Positions 42,301-54,300 of a stretch of DNA of 64,000 nucleotides are shown here, piece by piece. The translations under genes and the position numbers were made by a program. The DNA lies in NCBI GenBank assembly GCA_032622095.1, contig CP136067.1, positions 129,659,990 to 129,723,989 on the forward strand. The letters are read 5' to 3'. Source of the stretch: Siphonodentalium dalli. Lineage: Eukaryota > Mollusca > Scaphopoda > Gadilida > Siphonodentaliidae. How positions within the stretch are numbered: the stretch's first letter is position 1; the number at the start of each line of letters is the position of its first letter. The notes beneath the pieces were generated by a model. The model did no database searches and was not told the origin of the DNA. It saw only the letters and a list, made by a program, of their open reading frames with translations.

Positions 42301-45300
42301 ACACCAGCGCAGCCATTATTCATTTTTCAAAAACATATATGTTCTGGAATGTTTCATACAGACACTGGGTTTTTCTCAAATCCCTCCTATTAGCCAACGC
42401 CACAAAAATGACAATTTTAGAAAAAATAACGGTACTTTTTCTTAACAGTATCATTTTGCCCTAACAGCATCATAGCAATTCAGCAGGAACCACCAGCATC
42501 ATAGCACATTTGCAGGACCACTTGATCAGGGGTGGGTATAGGACTAACTAATGATGTTAACAAAAAGTGCCATTATCTTTTCTAAAGGTGTCATTTTCGA
42601 TGTGTTCGGATAATCTGGTCATATCCAGGAAAATTCATCGCTGTATTAAACATTAAAAAACATACATATTGCGAAATATGTTGATATGCTGGTATTATTA
42701 GTTCTTGCAAATCGATAATATTCAAAATGGCTGTTCACACAGTTTTGCAAACAACAGCGCAGCCATTATTTAATGTTTCACTGGCTTTTTTTTTAAATTG
42801 CTCGGATTAGCCGAACACCGTGAAAATGACAACTTTAGAAAAATAATGTTTTGTAACGGCATCAGTTTGCCCTACCAGCATTATATCAATTCAGCATCGT
42901 TTATATCACCATAGCAAACTAGCAGAACCACTTGACCGGGGTTATCGTTACGTACACGTCCAGAGCTAGTATGATGTACATGTATATAGAAGAATTTCGA
43001 TCTGTTATGTTTTGAACGAACGCTTAAAGTGATGTGAAACACTCTGGAATGGTGACCAAATAGAAATTAAGAATAATCTTGCTCAAAGTTTGTTATTTGT
43101 TACGAATATTAATCCAAATTGACTATACACACCTTGATTCCTATATATTAATTAACTGCAATGACTCTCGGTGGCGAAATAATTTGTGTTACATTATCGC
43201 CGATAGTTGCGTCCCGAATCGAGATGTAAATATATACAACTAGCCGATGAGCCCGACGTTGTCCGGGCTATTCAAAAACCAAATTTCAAGTCGATAGTTC
43301 TACCCAGCCCGACATTGTCCGGGCTATTCAAAAACCAAATTTCAAGTCGATAGCTCTACCCGTTTCCGAGATCTGGTCTGCGCATGCGCGAAACTGGCAT
43401 CGCACGGGCTCGGCGACCCGATAAAATTCGTATCCGGGGCAAGAAACATTGACATACCAAATTTCAAGTCGATAGCTCAACCCGTTTCCCAGATCTCGTC
43501 TGCGCATGCGCGAAGCTGGCGTCGCACGGGCTCGGCGACCCGATAAAATTCGTATCCGGGGCAAGATACATTCACATAGCAAATTTCAAGTCGATAGCTC
43601 CACCCGTCTCCGAGATCTCGTCTGCGCATGCGCGAAGTGGGCGCCGCACGGGCTCGCCAATACGACAATTACGACCGCCTGGTCAAACTACACACACGTA
43701 CCAAGTTTCGTCCCGATCGGTCGAGAATCGTAGAGTTGACATACATACATAGAGACAGACAGACAGACAGACAGACAGAGGTCTTCAAAATATATTCCAC
43801 CAGAATACGGAACAGCTTTTACCTAGGAGTGTCTACCAAGTGTTAGAGATTCGTTCCAAAACTTTCCCCGTTGTCAACCCAGAATGCATCAGAATTCAAA
43901 TTAGAAGATAGAGTTATTCCCCCTTCCATTGAGAATAATAGACTTTACAGTCAGTCCGGATCAAAATTTAGCAGAGAACACACCTCGGCCCGGTACCTCG
44001 GCAAAAACAACATGTTCCCAATTTATTCGACCGGATCAGTTCATATAATACAATATAAAACGTATTTAGGAAGAGATAGAGCATCTTATATACTAACACA
44101 GGTCGGGTCCTTATTCGGAGATCTCCGGCCAACTCACACTATATATAGTTTTGGTCCCCTTTCGTTGGGATATCATCCCATTTTTCATCTCCATATGAGG
44201 GTCTTGGTGGGTCCAAACTGAATTTACTGGAATTTGGTCTGGAGATTTACTGGTCTGGGGTATGGGACAGGTTCGCATTTGGAATCCGACCGACAATTAT
44301 TCACATGAGTTATGACACCTTGTTGATTAGTTTCGGGCGAATGTGCCACGCCCTTAATAAAGAGCGGTTAATTTATTAATTGCTTTTTACACAGGAATAT
44401 GATAAAGGCCGGTTAATCCAAGGTAGTTTAGACTGTTATATTCTATTATTTTGTTACTTTTATCCTGGCATTTGTAAACTGCCGCAAGGTAGACTGCTCG
44501 GGACACCATTAGTGAAGTTTCCACTACTGGAGTCCAAGACAGGGGTGCCTCTACTGTGGGACTGGGATACGAGAATGCCCCCTGCTCATATATTATAGGT
44601 ATCACACACAAAAAAAAGCAAATAAGGGGTGCAAGTGAAAGTTTCTTTCAGACCTCCACAGCCTCTACCGCCTCTGTTAGGAAAACTGCCAATGAATCAG
44701 GGGGGTGGGGGTCTGAATTTTTTTTCAGGCACGTATGCTGATTTTTAACTTTCGACCCTTGTGACCCACCCACCCCCGCGTCCAATTTTTTTTCCGTTTT
44801 CGGCAGTTTTTTCCGACCATTTTTGGACACCCACCCCTTTTAACACTTAAACAGAGATATCCGGGGGGAATTCACTGTAAACAGCTGTATATGAATTTAT
44901 GTGCATAATATTTGTCATTGATGTTAACATTGACATGTAAATAGGAACGAGTCATTTTGGGGGTCATTCGGCCAAAATAACATGGTTGCCTGTAGCCATC
45001 TTGGATTTCAAAATTTGCAACAAAATACAACATGATAACTGCCTGGAGTCAGTTTAGCAGTTAGAATTACATTATTTCTCTTATTCTAACGTTTTTTAAA
45101 CCAAACTCATTGCAAAAACAGTCCAAAAACTTGCAGGAAAAAGTTTTTGAGTGGACCACCCACCCACCCCGGCATACGTACCCGAAACAAATTTGCCCCC
45201 CCCCCCCCTGAATGAATGGGAACTCTTTTGATGATATATTATATGTCTGTCGTCTGCTTATATTCCATGAACATCCATTCGGAGGAAGAATAGACCATTG

Positions 45301-48300
45301 TAATGTATACTACATGTATTATAACTGGGTGGAATAATTCATAAAGTGTATCAATATAACTTTAGAGGAACAAGTTATTCGACTTATAGTCCCAAATGAA
45401 TTGCAGGCACTCAATCCGATTAAACACCCCTAAACTACTATTTCTTTGGCTTCGGGGGTAAAATATATTTGATTCGAGTCGAGGAACCTACCCATCAAAG
45501 CTCAGAGTGATCAGATATCGATTTTTGAACTTTGTTATTTCAATTGTTTGTGGCCCAGAAACACGCCATCAAAATGATGTTCTTGTTCAAAACTCCGGAT
45601 GAAGATGGATAACTCTAAAAACAAGTGGACACTCAAGTGATAATACGGCCATATTTAGTTGAACAAAATGTTGATAAATAATACGTTTGGGAAATTTGTT
45701 ACCATAGTTAACAGTGGTTAGCATTATTTTGTTGTCATTAATCGATACTGATAACTAAAGCGTATTTTGAAGAAATGTTGTTGTTGTATCTTGATGATAT
45801 GGGGACCCTCTGATCGGATTGAGTACCTTTGATGATGTATTACAACAATTTGAAGTCAGCAATACAATTAAGTCATATTTATGTGGGTATAACATGAGAA
45901 CATTATCCGTTTGAAATCTGCTAACGTTCCATGCAGCATTGAACACTAAAATTGTTTCTGTCTTTGTATCATAATGACTGTAGATATTTGTAAATTTCGA
46001 ACTGTATTGCAATATATTATCCTAGGCTATGTCTTACCATACTGACAGAGAGTATCAATTATTGAGCTTCGAATCAATATGCACTCCGATATCTGGTCCT
46101 GCTAATTTGCCATGATGCGGTTGGCCGGGTCCTGCTGAATTGCTCTGATGCTGTTATGACAAACTGATGCTGTTAAAAAAAAGTACATGTATCATTATTT
46201 TTTATAAAGTTGTCATGTGTGTGGTTTTCGAATAATCTGAGCATTTCAAGGAAAAGCCATTATTTGTATCAAATATTCGAGAAACATATATTTTTGCGAA
46301 ATAGTTGTAAAACTAATTGTATTAGTTGTTGAAAATCGACTCTAATCAATTTGGCTATTCATGTCGTTTTTCAAACACCAGCGCAGCCATTATTCATTTT
46401 TCAAAAACATATATGTTCTGGAATGTTTCATACAGACACTGGGTTTTTCTCAAATCCCTCCTATTAGCCAACGCCACAAAAATGACAATTTTAGAAAAAA
46501 TAACGGTACTGTTTCTTAACAGTATCATTTTGCCCTAACAGCATCATAGCAATTCAGCAGGAACCACCAGCATCATAGCACATTTGCAGGACCACTTGAT
46601 CAGGGGTGGGTATAGGACTAACTAATGATGTTAACAAAAAGTGCCATTATCTTTTCTAAAGGTGTCATTTTCGATGTGTTCGGATAATCTGGTCATATCC
46701 AGGAAAATTCATCGCTGTATTAAACATTAAAAAACATACATATTGCGAAATATGTTGATATGCTGGTATTATTAGTTCTTGCAAATCGATAATATTCAAA
46801 ATGGCTGTTCACACAGTTTTGCAAACAACAGCGCAGCCATTATTTAATGTTTCACTGGCTTTTTTTTTAAATTGCTCGGATTAGCCGAACACCGTGAAAA
46901 TGACAACTTTAGAAAAATAATGTTTTGTAACGGCATCAGTTTGCCCTACCAGCATTATATCAATTCAGCATCGTTTATATCACCATAGCAAACTAGCAGA
47001 ACCACTTGACCGGGGTTATCGTTACGTACACGTCCAGAGCTAGTATGATGTACATGTATATAGAAGAATTTCGATCTGTTATGTTTTGAACGAACGCTTA
47101 AAGTGATGTGAAACACTCTGGAATGGTGACCAAATAGAAATTAAGAATAATCTTGCTCAAAGTTTGTTATTTGTTACGAATATTAATCCAAATTGACTAT
47201 ACACACCTTGATTCCTATATATTAATTAACTGCAATGACTCTCGGTGGCGAAATAATTTGTGTTACATTATCGCCGATAGTTGCGTCCCGAATCGAGATG
47301 TAAATATATACAACTAGCCGATGAGCCCGACGTTGTCCGGGCTATTCAAAAACCAAATTTCAAGTCGATAGTTCTACCCAGCCCGACATTGTCCGGGCTA
47401 TTCAAAAACCAAATTTCAAGTCGATAGCTCTACCCGTTTCCGAGATCTGGTCTGCGCATGCGCGAAACTGGCGTCGCACGGGCTCGGCGACCCGATAAAA
47501 TTCGTATCCGGGGCAAGATATATTCACATAGCAAATTTCAAGTCGATAGCTCCACCCGTTTCCGAGATCTCGTCTGCGCATGCGCGAAGCTGGCGTCGCA
47601 CGGGCTCGGCGATCCGATAAAATTCGTATCCGGGGCAAGATACATTCACATACCAAATTTCAAGTCGATAGCTCCACCCGTTTCCGAGATCTCGTCTGCG
47701 CATGCGCGAAGCTGGCATCGCACGGGCTCGGCGTCCCGATAAAATTCGTATCCGGGACAAGATACATTCACATAGCAAATTTCAAGTCGATAGCTCCACC
47801 CGTTTCCGAGATCTCGTCTGCGCATGCGCGAAGCGGGCGCCGCACGGGCTCGCCAATACGACAACGTCCACCGCCTGGTCAAACTACACACACGTACCAA
47901 GTTTCGTCCCGATCGGTCGAGAATCGTAGATTTGTATAAATGACAGACAAACAGACAAACAGACAAACAGACAGACAGAGGTCTTCAAAATATATATGAG
48001 ACTAGCCGATGAGCCCGACGTTGTCCGGGCTATTCAAAAAACAAATTTCAAGTCGATAGCTCTACCCAGCCCGAAATTTCAAGTCGATAGCTCTACCCGT
48101 TTCCGAGATCTGGTCTGCGCATGCGCGAAGCTGGCGTCGAACGGGCTCGGCGACCCGATAAAATTCGTATCCGGGGCAAGATACATTCACATACCAAATT
48201 TCAAGTCGATAGCTCCACCCGTTTCCGAGATCTCGTCTGCGCATGCGCGAAGCTGGCGTCGCACGGGCTCGGCGACCCGATAAAATTCGTATCCGGGGCA

Positions 48301-51300
48301 AGATACATTCACATACCAAATTTCAAGTCGATAGCTCCACCCGTTTCCGAGATCTTGTCTGCGCATGCGCGAAGCGGGCGCCGCACGGGCTCGCCAATAC
48401 GACAACGACGACCGCCTGGTCAAACTACACACACGTACCAAGTTTCGTCCCGATCGGTCGAGAATCGTAGATTTGTATTAATGACAGACAGACAGACAGA
48501 CAAACAAACAGAGGTCTTCAAAATATATATGAGATTGGGCGTAGTTCAGACGATGTTTTCTATGGAGTGATATCGTCGATTTCTTTGAAATTTTCGGCGA
48601 TGTTAGTAGAATGCTACATTCCCCAGGTTGGCATAAAACCTGAGTACGAACTCATCAATTTTACGCACCCGAACAAGTCCATTATATGTCTTTAACCCTT
48701 TCAGTGCCAGGGACCGATCTCATCGGCCCTAATTTACGGTCTGTAAAATCGGCCCTAAAAAAATTTAAAAATAAAAAAAAGGAATTTTTTTTAGATTTTG
48801 TTTGGGTATGCTTAAGCATGCTATAGCGAATTTAAAAACAAACTGGATAAAAAACCTTAGGGGCATGTTATAACTCAAAACTATCACCAAGTATTCATAG
48901 TAATAATTGTGATGCCCATGAAAAACGTTAGATTCCCTGGCACTTAACCTACAAAATAAGTCTGTTAAAGAATATAAGAAAAAATTATTAAAATTGTAAA
49001 AAATAATAACAAATGATGAAAAATTGTTAGGCCAATGCATTCTCTTATATATGCGAGGCGACATATGGTCGACTCGCATATGTAAGAGAATGCATTGGCA
49101 CAGGGTATATGGGTTGATACAAAAATCGGACCTGGCACTGAAAGGGTTAAAACTGTACATATAAGTGCGAGTTGTGTTCCCTCACTAATAACTATACGCT
49201 GGATAGAACACTGCGACCATGTGCTACATTTAGTATGGAGTTCCGTCAAGTACTGTAACATAATGCTGTCTATACCAAACTAAATTTCTCTATCATTCGA
49301 TAAGTAAGCTGGTAGTTTGAAAAATAAGGCGCAAATTGGTTTGCATATTTCTAGGAAATATTTCCCAGCTTAAACCGAGAGTACAACAGCACCAGCTTAG
49401 CACAGTAGAACCGTGGTGTCGGAATTATGCTGAAGTCGCATTCTCACGACCAACAGTTAGAATTTAATATATAGAGGTCATGGAATTAAAGTGAGAATAT
49501 CAGGAACAGCACTATCAGATCAACTTATCAGGGTGCACAATAGCCTATCATACCAATACTTGACATAAAAGCACCCTGTTACCTAGTTCGAACTATCCTG
49601 CCTGCCAAGATAGATGACTATTTTGACAGGTTGTGTGCCAACTCTGACACAGGATAGTTGGAACTGGTATGTCTAAAATGTATTACAATAAGGGGACTTA
49701 TGATTGGTCAGTTAAGTCCCAACCCTTTTTCGTATATATGCCCGGTCGGGATTTTAGCCCGGCACTTCTAGTCTGCTACTCTCTCGAAAAGTATCAACTC
49801 TATCGGTGCTGTTCCACTGGCTCGGTGTGTTTCTGACAGTTAACTACACAGATTATATCTTGAAAATTTAAATATCAAACACAACAACTTGACTACTTTG
49901 TGAAGACGACACGGTGTTACGCCGAGTTATGTAGTAACTGACGAGTTGTGTGGTAGCTCACGAGTTATGTAGTAACAATCGACGAGTTTTGTGGTAGCTC
50001 ACGAGTTTTGTAGTAAAATCGACGAGTTATGTAGTAATTTCAGGTTACGAGTTTTGTAGTAAAATATCGACGAGTTTTGTAGTAAAAAACAAGCTAACGA
50101 GTTTTGTAGTAATACTCGCCGAGTTTTGTAGCAACAATTTTTAGTCAGTTTCAAAGGCGGGTTTGGACTTAATAAAATCTTATATAGTAAATGCAATGTT
50201 ATTTGTGTAATTGTTTGTGTGGTGGACGTTAATGACACTGTAGCTCAACTTGATATTGGTCCCTCGTCACTGCTGTGCCGTTTCTCGGCATATCTGAGTG
50301 AAACTTCGTACCTAGAAGTACTATGGCCATGCTATTAACTTGGACCTAGTCCCCCATTACGTCAGATGTCGCGTTCTGACGTTAATGACGTTGTAGCTCA
50401 ACTCGATGATGGTCCATCGTCACTCCTCCGCTGTTTATCGGAAGATCAGTTCGAAACTTGGTACATATATACGTATTGTGGCCATGTTACGTATGTGGAC
50501 CTGGTCCCGATTACCTCAGACGTCGCGTTCTGACGTTAATGACATTGGAGCTCAACTTGATATTGGTCCCTCGTCACTACTGTGCCGTTTTTCGGCAGAT
50601 ATGAGCGAATCTTCGTACCTAGAAGTACTATGACCATGTTATTAACTTGAACCTGTCCCCCGTTACTTAAAACGTCGCGTCCTGACGTTAATGACACTGT
50701 AGCTCAATCTGATGGTGGTCCATCGTCATTCATCCGCTGTTTATCGGCAGATCGGGACGAAACTTGATACATATACGTATTGTGGCCATTTTACTTATGT
50801 GGACCTGGTCCCGATTACATCAGACGTCGCGTTCTGACGTTAATGTCGTTGTAGCTCAACTTGATATTGGTCCCTCGTCACTGCTGTACCGTTTTTCGGC
50901 AGATATGAGCGAAACTTCGTACCTAGAAGTACTATGGCCATGTTATTAACTTGGACCTAGTCCCCCATTACGTCAGATGTCGCGTTCTGACGTTAATGAT
51001 GTTGTAGCTCAACTCTATGATGGTCCTTCGTCACTCCTCCGCTGTTTATCGGCAGATCAGTTCGAACCTTGGTACATAGACGTATTGTGGCCATGTTATT
51101 TATGTGGAGCTGGTCCCGATTACCTCAGACGTCGCGTTCTGACGTTAATGACATTGGAGCTCAACTTGATATTGGTCCCTCGTCACTGCTGTACCGTTTT
51201 TCGGCAGATATGAGCGAAACTTCGTACCTAGAAGTACTATGGCCATGTTATTAACTTGGACCTAGTCCCCCATTACGTCAGATGTCGCGTTATGACGTTA

Positions 51301-54300
51301 ATGATGTTGTAGCTCAACTCGATGATGGTCCTTCGTCACTCCTCTGCTGTTTATCGGCAGATCAGTTCGAAACTTGGTACATAGACGTATTGTGGCCATG
51401 TTATTTATGTGGACCTGGTCCCGATTACCTCAGACGTCGCTTTCTGACGTTAATGACATTGGAGCTCAACTTGATATTGGTCCCTCGTCACTGCTGTGTC
51501 GTTTTTCGGCAGATATGAGCGAAACTTCGTACCTAGATGTACTATGACCATGTTATTAACTTGAACCTGTCCCCCGTTACGTAAAACGTCGCGTCCTGAC
51601 GTTAATGACAATGTAGCTCAATCTGATGGTGGTCCATCGTCACTCCTCCGCAGTTTATCGGTAGATCAGTTCGAAACTTGGTACATAGACGTATTGTGGT
51701 CATGTTATTTATGTGGACCTGGTTCAGATTACATCAGACGTCGTGTTCTGACGTTAATGATGTTGTAGCTCAACTTGATATTGGTCCCTCGTCACTGCTG
51801 TACCGTTTTTGGCAGATATGAGCGAAACTTCGTACCAAGAAGTACTATGGCCATGTTATTAACTTGAACATGGCCCACATTACGTCAAATGTCGCGTCCT
51901 GACGTTAATGGCGTTGTAGCTCAATCTAATGGTGGTCCATCGGCACTCATCCGTCGTTTCTCGACATATCGGGGCGAAACTTCGGAACTCGAGGAACTAT
52001 GACTATGTTATTAACTTGGACCTGGTCGCGATTACCTCGGACGTCGCGTTCTGAAGTAATGACTTTGTAACTCAACTTGACGTTGACTTGACGAGTTTTG
52101 TGGTTACATTGACGAGTTTTGTAGTTGCAATCGACGATTTTTGTAGTAACAATTGACGAGTTTCGTAGTAACAATTGACGAGTTTTGTGGTAAAATTGAC
52201 GAGTTTTGTAGTAACATTCGACGAGTTTTGTAGTAACATCGACGAGTTTTGTAGTAACATCGACGAGTTTTGCAGTAACAATTGACGAGTTTTGTAGTAA
52301 CAATCGATGAGTTTTGTAGTAACATCGACGAGTTTTGTAGTAACAATTGACGAGTTTTGTGGTAAAATTGACGAGTTTTGTAGTAACAATTGACGAGTTT
52401 TGTAGTAACAATCGACGAGTTTTGTGGTAAAATTGACGAGTTTTGTAGTAACAATTGACGAGTTTTGTAGTAACAATCGACGAGTTTTGTAGTAACAATT
52501 GACGAATTTTGTAGTAACAATTGACTAGTTTTGTAATAACAATCGACGAGATTTGTGGTAAAATTGACGAATTTTGTGGTGACAATTGACGAGTTTTGTA
52601 GTAAAATTGTTACTACAAAACTCGTCAATTGTTTCTACAAAACTCGTCAATTTTACCATATAACTCGTCAATTATCACTACAAAACTCGTCGATGTTACT
52701 ACAAAACTCGTCGATTTTACTACAAAACTCGTCAATTTTACCACAATTATCATCGATTATACTACAAAACTCGTCAATTGTTACTAAAAAAATCGTCGAT
52801 TGTTACTACAAAACTCGTCGATTATTACTACAAAACTCATCAATTGTTACTACAAAACTCGTCGATTTTACTACAAAACTCGTCAATTGTTTCTACAAAA
52901 CTCGTCAATTGTAACTACAAAACTCGTCGATTGTTACTACAAAATCGTCAATTGTTACTACAAAACTCGTCGATTTTACCACAAAACTCGTCGATTGTTA
53001 CTACAAAACTCGTCAATTTTACCACAAAACTCGTCAATTGTTACTACAAAACTCGTCGATGTTACTACAAAATTGACGATTTTGTAGTAACAATCGACGA
53101 GTTTTGTAGTAACCATCGACGAGTTTTGTGGTAAAATTGACGAGTTTTGTAGTAACAATCGACGAGTTTTGTGGTAAAATCGACGAGTTTTGTAGTAACA
53201 ATTGACGAGTTTTGTAGTAACAATCGACGAGTTTTGTAGTTACAATTGACGAGTTTTGTAGAAACAATTGACGAGTTTTGTAGTAAAATCGACGAGTTTT
53301 GTAGTAACAATTGATGAGTTTTGTAGTAATAATCGACGAGTTTTGTAGTAACAATCGACGATTTTTTTAGTAACAATTGACGAGTTTTGTAGTATAATCG
53401 ATGATAATTGTGGTAAAATTGACGAGTTTTGTAGTAACATCCACGAGTTTTGTAGTAACAATTGACGAGTTTTTGGTAAAATTGACGAGTTTTGTAGTAA
53501 CAATTGACGAGTTTTGTAGTAACAATCGACGAGTTTTGTGGTAAAATTGACGAGTTTTGTAGTAAAATTGACGAGTTTTGTAGTAAAATGACAACACTCA
53601 ATACAACTTTACAATTATAGCAGCATAGTAACAGTGCATATACATATATACAAAATATACAACAAAAGTTTTGTGTTTGTGCTAGTCCCAAGAACGTGAC
53701 GTATGGTGTAATGGGGACCAGGTCCAAGTTAATAACATGGCCATAGTACTTCTAAGTACGAAGTTTCGCCTCGATCTGTCGAGAAACAGCGGATGAGTGA
53801 CGATGGATCACCATCCGGTTGAGCTACAACGTCATTGCACCAGGACGCGACGGCTAACGTAATCGGGACCTGGTCCACATCAATAACATTGCCACAATAC
53901 TTCTATGTACCAAGTTTCGTCCCGATCTGCCGATAAACAGCGGATGAGTGACGATGGACCACCATCATGTTGAGCTACAACGTCATGTCTATGTACCAAG
54001 TTTCGAACTGATCTGCCATAAACTGCGGAGGAGTGACGAGGGACCATCATCGAGTTGAGCTACAACGTCAATAACGTCAGAACGCGACGTCTGGTGTAAT
54101 GGGGACCAGGTCCAAGTTAATAACATGGCCATAGTACATCTAGGTACGAAGTTTTGCCTCGATCTGCCGAGAAACAGCGGATGAGTAACGATGGATCACT
54201 ATCATGTTGAGCTACAACGTCATTGTCGCCAGGACGCGACGGCTAACGTAATCGGTACCTGGTCCACATCAATAACATGGCCACAATACGTCTATGTACC

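Larger units (their letters stand above)
39320..47472 (+). repeat. 4.07-kb tandem segmental duplication
   Basis: About 39320-43395 and 43396-47470 are copies at offsets of 4076 then 4074. The 2-nt shift is explained by a poly-C run of 15 versus 13 (41120 and 45190). By eye I found only two substitutions (near 40951/45031 and 42431/46507). The junction lies at 43393-43399 inside a 122-bp Helitron unit. Confidence 0.9.

Noticed and set aside
49690-49914. TATA-like stretch with a GC-rich downstream part, considered as a promoter or terminal repeat of an older element
   Set aside because: No matching second copy, no reading frame downstream and no clear initiator spacing.
51947-53727. Long open frames (up to 220 codons) rich in [13 protein letters not shown]
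   Set aside because: They are readings of the 22-bp array in several frames and on both strands at once. The unit length and lack of stops explain them, and no start context or family supports a protein.
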